A program made the position numbers and the translations under genes. A stretch of DNA of 8,578 bases from Planctomycetaceae bacterium (GTDB lineage Bacteria > Planctomycetota > Planctomycetia > Planctomycetales > Planctomycetaceae): positions 1 to 8,578 of the forward strand of contig JAGQQT010000151.1 of the NCBI GenBank assembly GCA_020426065.1, given 5' to 3'. Below the pieces are notes generated by a model. The model was not told the origin of the DNA and made no database searches. It saw only the letters and a list, made by a program, of their open reading frames with translations. Of this stretch, positions 7,058 to 8,578 are shown piece after piece. Position 1 is the first letter of the stretch. The number at the start of each line of letters is the position of its first letter.

Positions 7058-8257
7058 ATGCAAACGGATATCAGGTCTTCAGCACTTTCAGGCATTTTTA
7101 CCATCACGCTTGCAGCACTCCTGCTGCTCTCTGCAGACACAAACGCTTCAGCGGCGGATGGATATCCGAAGTTCAGCTGGGATCACATTCCGCTCTATGC
7201 TCACGTAGGCCTCGGCAGAGGACTCACGGAAGAGGAGTATCACTTTCTGGCTGATCACTACGATTTTATCGCCTTCACAGGAGGGAGCCTGGATCGGGAG
7301 TATCGCAGCCAGAATGAGATCACATTCGAGCGAATTGTCAGTGAGGCCGCCCGAACCGTCAAACTCCGAAACCCGGAAGCCAGGGTCCTGTTCTATTGGG
7401 CGGCGGATCTGGCCAAGCCGCATAACAAACTCTCCAATCAGGGCATCCCTGCCAACGGACGTATTGAAGTGCAGCGGAACCCCAAAACCATCGTCAACGT
7501 GTTTGATACGACAAATGAGGACTTGCGGACCTGGTGGTCTGATGTTGCCGCCAAAGCTGTGCATGAATATGGATGCGATGGGATCTTCGTGGACGGCGCA
7601 ACTGCGTTCGCTCCCGGCTCTTTTTACGAGCAGAAACTGGGAAAGGAAAAAAGTGTGTCCCTCGAGCAGGGGATGTTTACCATGCTTGCCGACGCCAAGC
7701 GAAAAATGGGAGACAATTCAATCATTCTGCTCAATCCTCTCCATGGTCCCAAGACCGGGCAAACAGAAGAAGAGGCACTCGGCTGGAGATATCTGCCTTA
7801 TGTCGAAGGGGCCATGGTTGACGATTTTGATCGAGCGGCCAACATTCTCGAAAAACGCCAGGACACCGAATACATCATCAGTACCATTCGGATCATGACG
7901 GCCGCTGCCAAACGGGGAGAGATGGTTGTGTTTAAGGCGTGGCCAGGTTTTACCTGGTGGAGTGATCCGGAATTAATGAAGAAACCCCATGCTGAACAAT
8001 TTGCGGTTTCGAAGAAAAACCTCGACTTCCCGCTCGCCTGTTTTCTGATTGGAGCCGAGCAGCACTGCTACTTCTGCTACACCTGGGGCTGGCTCCCTGA
8101 ATATGGTACTTTCGACTGGTACCCGGAATTCGACAAACCACTCGGCCCACCCAAAGGAGACGCGGTTCAGGAAGGCTGGACATTCAAACGGGAGTTTGAA
8201 CATGCATCCGTTTTCGTCGATGTGGAAAACCGCATCGGCAAAATCGACTGGAAATAG
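7058..8257 (+). CDS. Secreted TIM-barrel-like putative glycoside hydrolase
   Basis: This 399-residue protein begins with a signal peptide (residues 1-33, hydrophobic core 12-25, probable cut near ASAA/DG), so it is exported. The body has an alternating strand-helix pattern typical of TIM-barrel enzymes: DFIAFTG (69-75), ARVLFYWAAD (108-117), YGCDGIFVDG (171-180), NSIILLNP (220-227), YVEGAMVDDFD (248-258), and MVVFKAWPGF (289-298). D174, D179 and E250 at strand ends are candidate catalytic residues. The C-terminal segment (350-398) has WYPEFDKPLGPPKGDA and EHASVFVDVENRIGKIDW, a pattern I associate with hypothetical glycosyl hydrolases in planctomycetes and related bacteria. Family and substrate are not certain. 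AGGTGA (7046-7051) six bases upstream fixes the ATG at 7058; a GTG at 7049 is also in frame but would lie inside that site. The divergent AraC-type gene suggests induction by a carbohydrate. Confidence 0.82.
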   Translation: MQTDIRSSALSGIFTITLAALLLLSADTNASAADGYPKFSWDHIPLYAHVGLGRGLTEEEYHFLADHYDFIAFTGGSLDREYRSQNEITFERIVSEAARTVKLRNPEARVLFYWAADLAKPHNKLSNQGIPANGRIEVQRNPKTIVNVFDTTNEDLRTWWSDVAAKAVHEYGCDGIFVDGATAFAPGSFYEQKLGKEKSVSLEQGMFTMLADAKRKMGDNSIILLNPLHGPKTGQTEEEALGWRYLPYVEGAMVDDFDRAANILEKRQDTEYIISTIRIMTAAAKRGEMVVFKAWPGFTWWSDPELMKKPHAEQFAVSKKNLDFPLACFLIGAEQHCYFCYTWGWLPEYGTFDWYPEFDKPLGPPKGDAVQEGWTFKREFEHASVFVDVENRIGKIDWK

Positions 8258-8279
8258 AGAAAAAATCCCCACCCTCCAG

Positions 8280-8578
8280 TCAACCTTTTGGAGCGGCCAG
8301 GCCGGTCTGGTCTTCGTGTTCCAGTCGCAGGACGCGGCATTCGTCTTCCAGTTCCTGCAGCGACTGATATTGCTGACGGACCCGTTGGACTTCCCGATGC
8401 AATGCGGGAAACATGTCGTGCTTGAGGCGGCGGTCGATGAGTCGGGAAACCAGTTCTTTGATCTCCCGTTTGAGCCCCCGTCGCAACCTGCGGGTAAACA
8501 GCATCACAAATACACCACACCACAGCAGCAGAAACACTCCGGCAGGAATGTAAAACTCGGAGGCCAGGATCTCTTCTT
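8280..8578 (-). CDS. C-terminal part of a membrane-anchored protein with charged helical tail (5' partial)
   Basis: The minus strand is open from the window edge to a TGA at 8280-8282, giving 98 visible residues. An in-frame GTG at 8537 is not a convincing start, because it sits inside the hydrophobic segment, so the gene most likely begins outside. The visible part starts EEILASEFYIPAG, then one membrane helix (about visible residues 9-27), a strongly basic stop-transfer run (RRLRRGLKR, 29-37), and a long charged helix (38-88) with heptad-like spacing of Leu, Val and Ile, which may form a coiled coil. The end is TGLAAPKG. I do not recognise the family. It resembles the tail of proteins that place an enzymatic or GTPase domain before a C-terminal anchor, but that domain is not in view. 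It converges on the TIM-barrel-like gene with 22 bases between stops. Confidence 0.7.
   Translation of the reverse strand, partial: EEILASEFYIPAGVFLLLWCGVFVMLFTRRLRRGLKREIKELVSRLIDRRLKHDMFPALHREVQRVRQQYQSLQELEDECRVLRLEHEDQTGLAAPKG

Noticed and set aside
8246..8281. GACTGGA/TCCAGTC inverted repeat at the end of the TIM-barrel-like gene, possible terminator
   Set aside because: Seven pairs with a 22-base loop that overlaps the stop codons of both convergent genes. A run of six T lies in the loop on the minus strand, not after the stem, so the layout does not fit an intrinsic terminator.

Overview
The window looks like chromosomal DNA of a planctomycete (class Planctomycetia). The main evidence is a DUF1559 protein with a prepilin-type N-terminus (2968-4005), a family greatly expanded in that phylum. 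A secreted sulfatase, a secreted beta-propeller protein and a secreted TIM-barrel-like protein in the same stretch fit this too. Genus cannot be set from the sequence alone. No tRNA, rRNA, CRISPR array, insertion sequence or prophage gene was seen. The DNA is densely coding and most intergenic gaps are short.

Left part (1-2949), a probable polysaccharide-use locus. A partial secreted beta-propeller protein, possibly related to oligogalacturonate lyases, is read leftward from 1175. An S1-family sulfatase is read rightward from about 1461. They diverge from a 285-base spacer with a perfect TTGACA box on each strand. An 8+8 base perfect inverted repeat brackets the -35 box that faces the sulfatase, which suggests a shared, regulated control region. 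A strong hairpin at 2910-2949 separates the sulfatase from the convergent DUF1559 gene.

Middle part (2968-6058), a cluster with many metal-binding motifs. A small membrane-anchored or exported protein with 13 alternating histidines (4062-4616) lies upstream of the DUF1559 gene on the minus strand. Diverging from it is a tight three-gene plus-strand operon: a 57-residue membrane-anchored zinc ribbon, a YbjQ/UPF0145 family protein, and an unrecognised multi-pass membrane protein with Cys/His clusters at both ends. The last two genes overlap by four bases (ATGA). Metal ligands on both sides of one control region make this the best candidate for an undescribed functional module, but the link is inference.

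Right part (6094-8578). An AraC-family regulator (minus strand) diverges from a secreted TIM-barrel-like, glycoside-hydrolase-like protein (plus strand) across a 112-base spacer. This is a common layout for a carbohydrate-responsive regulator and its target. At the right edge, the C-terminal end of a membrane-anchored, charged helical protein converges on that gene; its start lies beyond the window. Two real genes, at the left and right edges, run out of the window and are described as partial.
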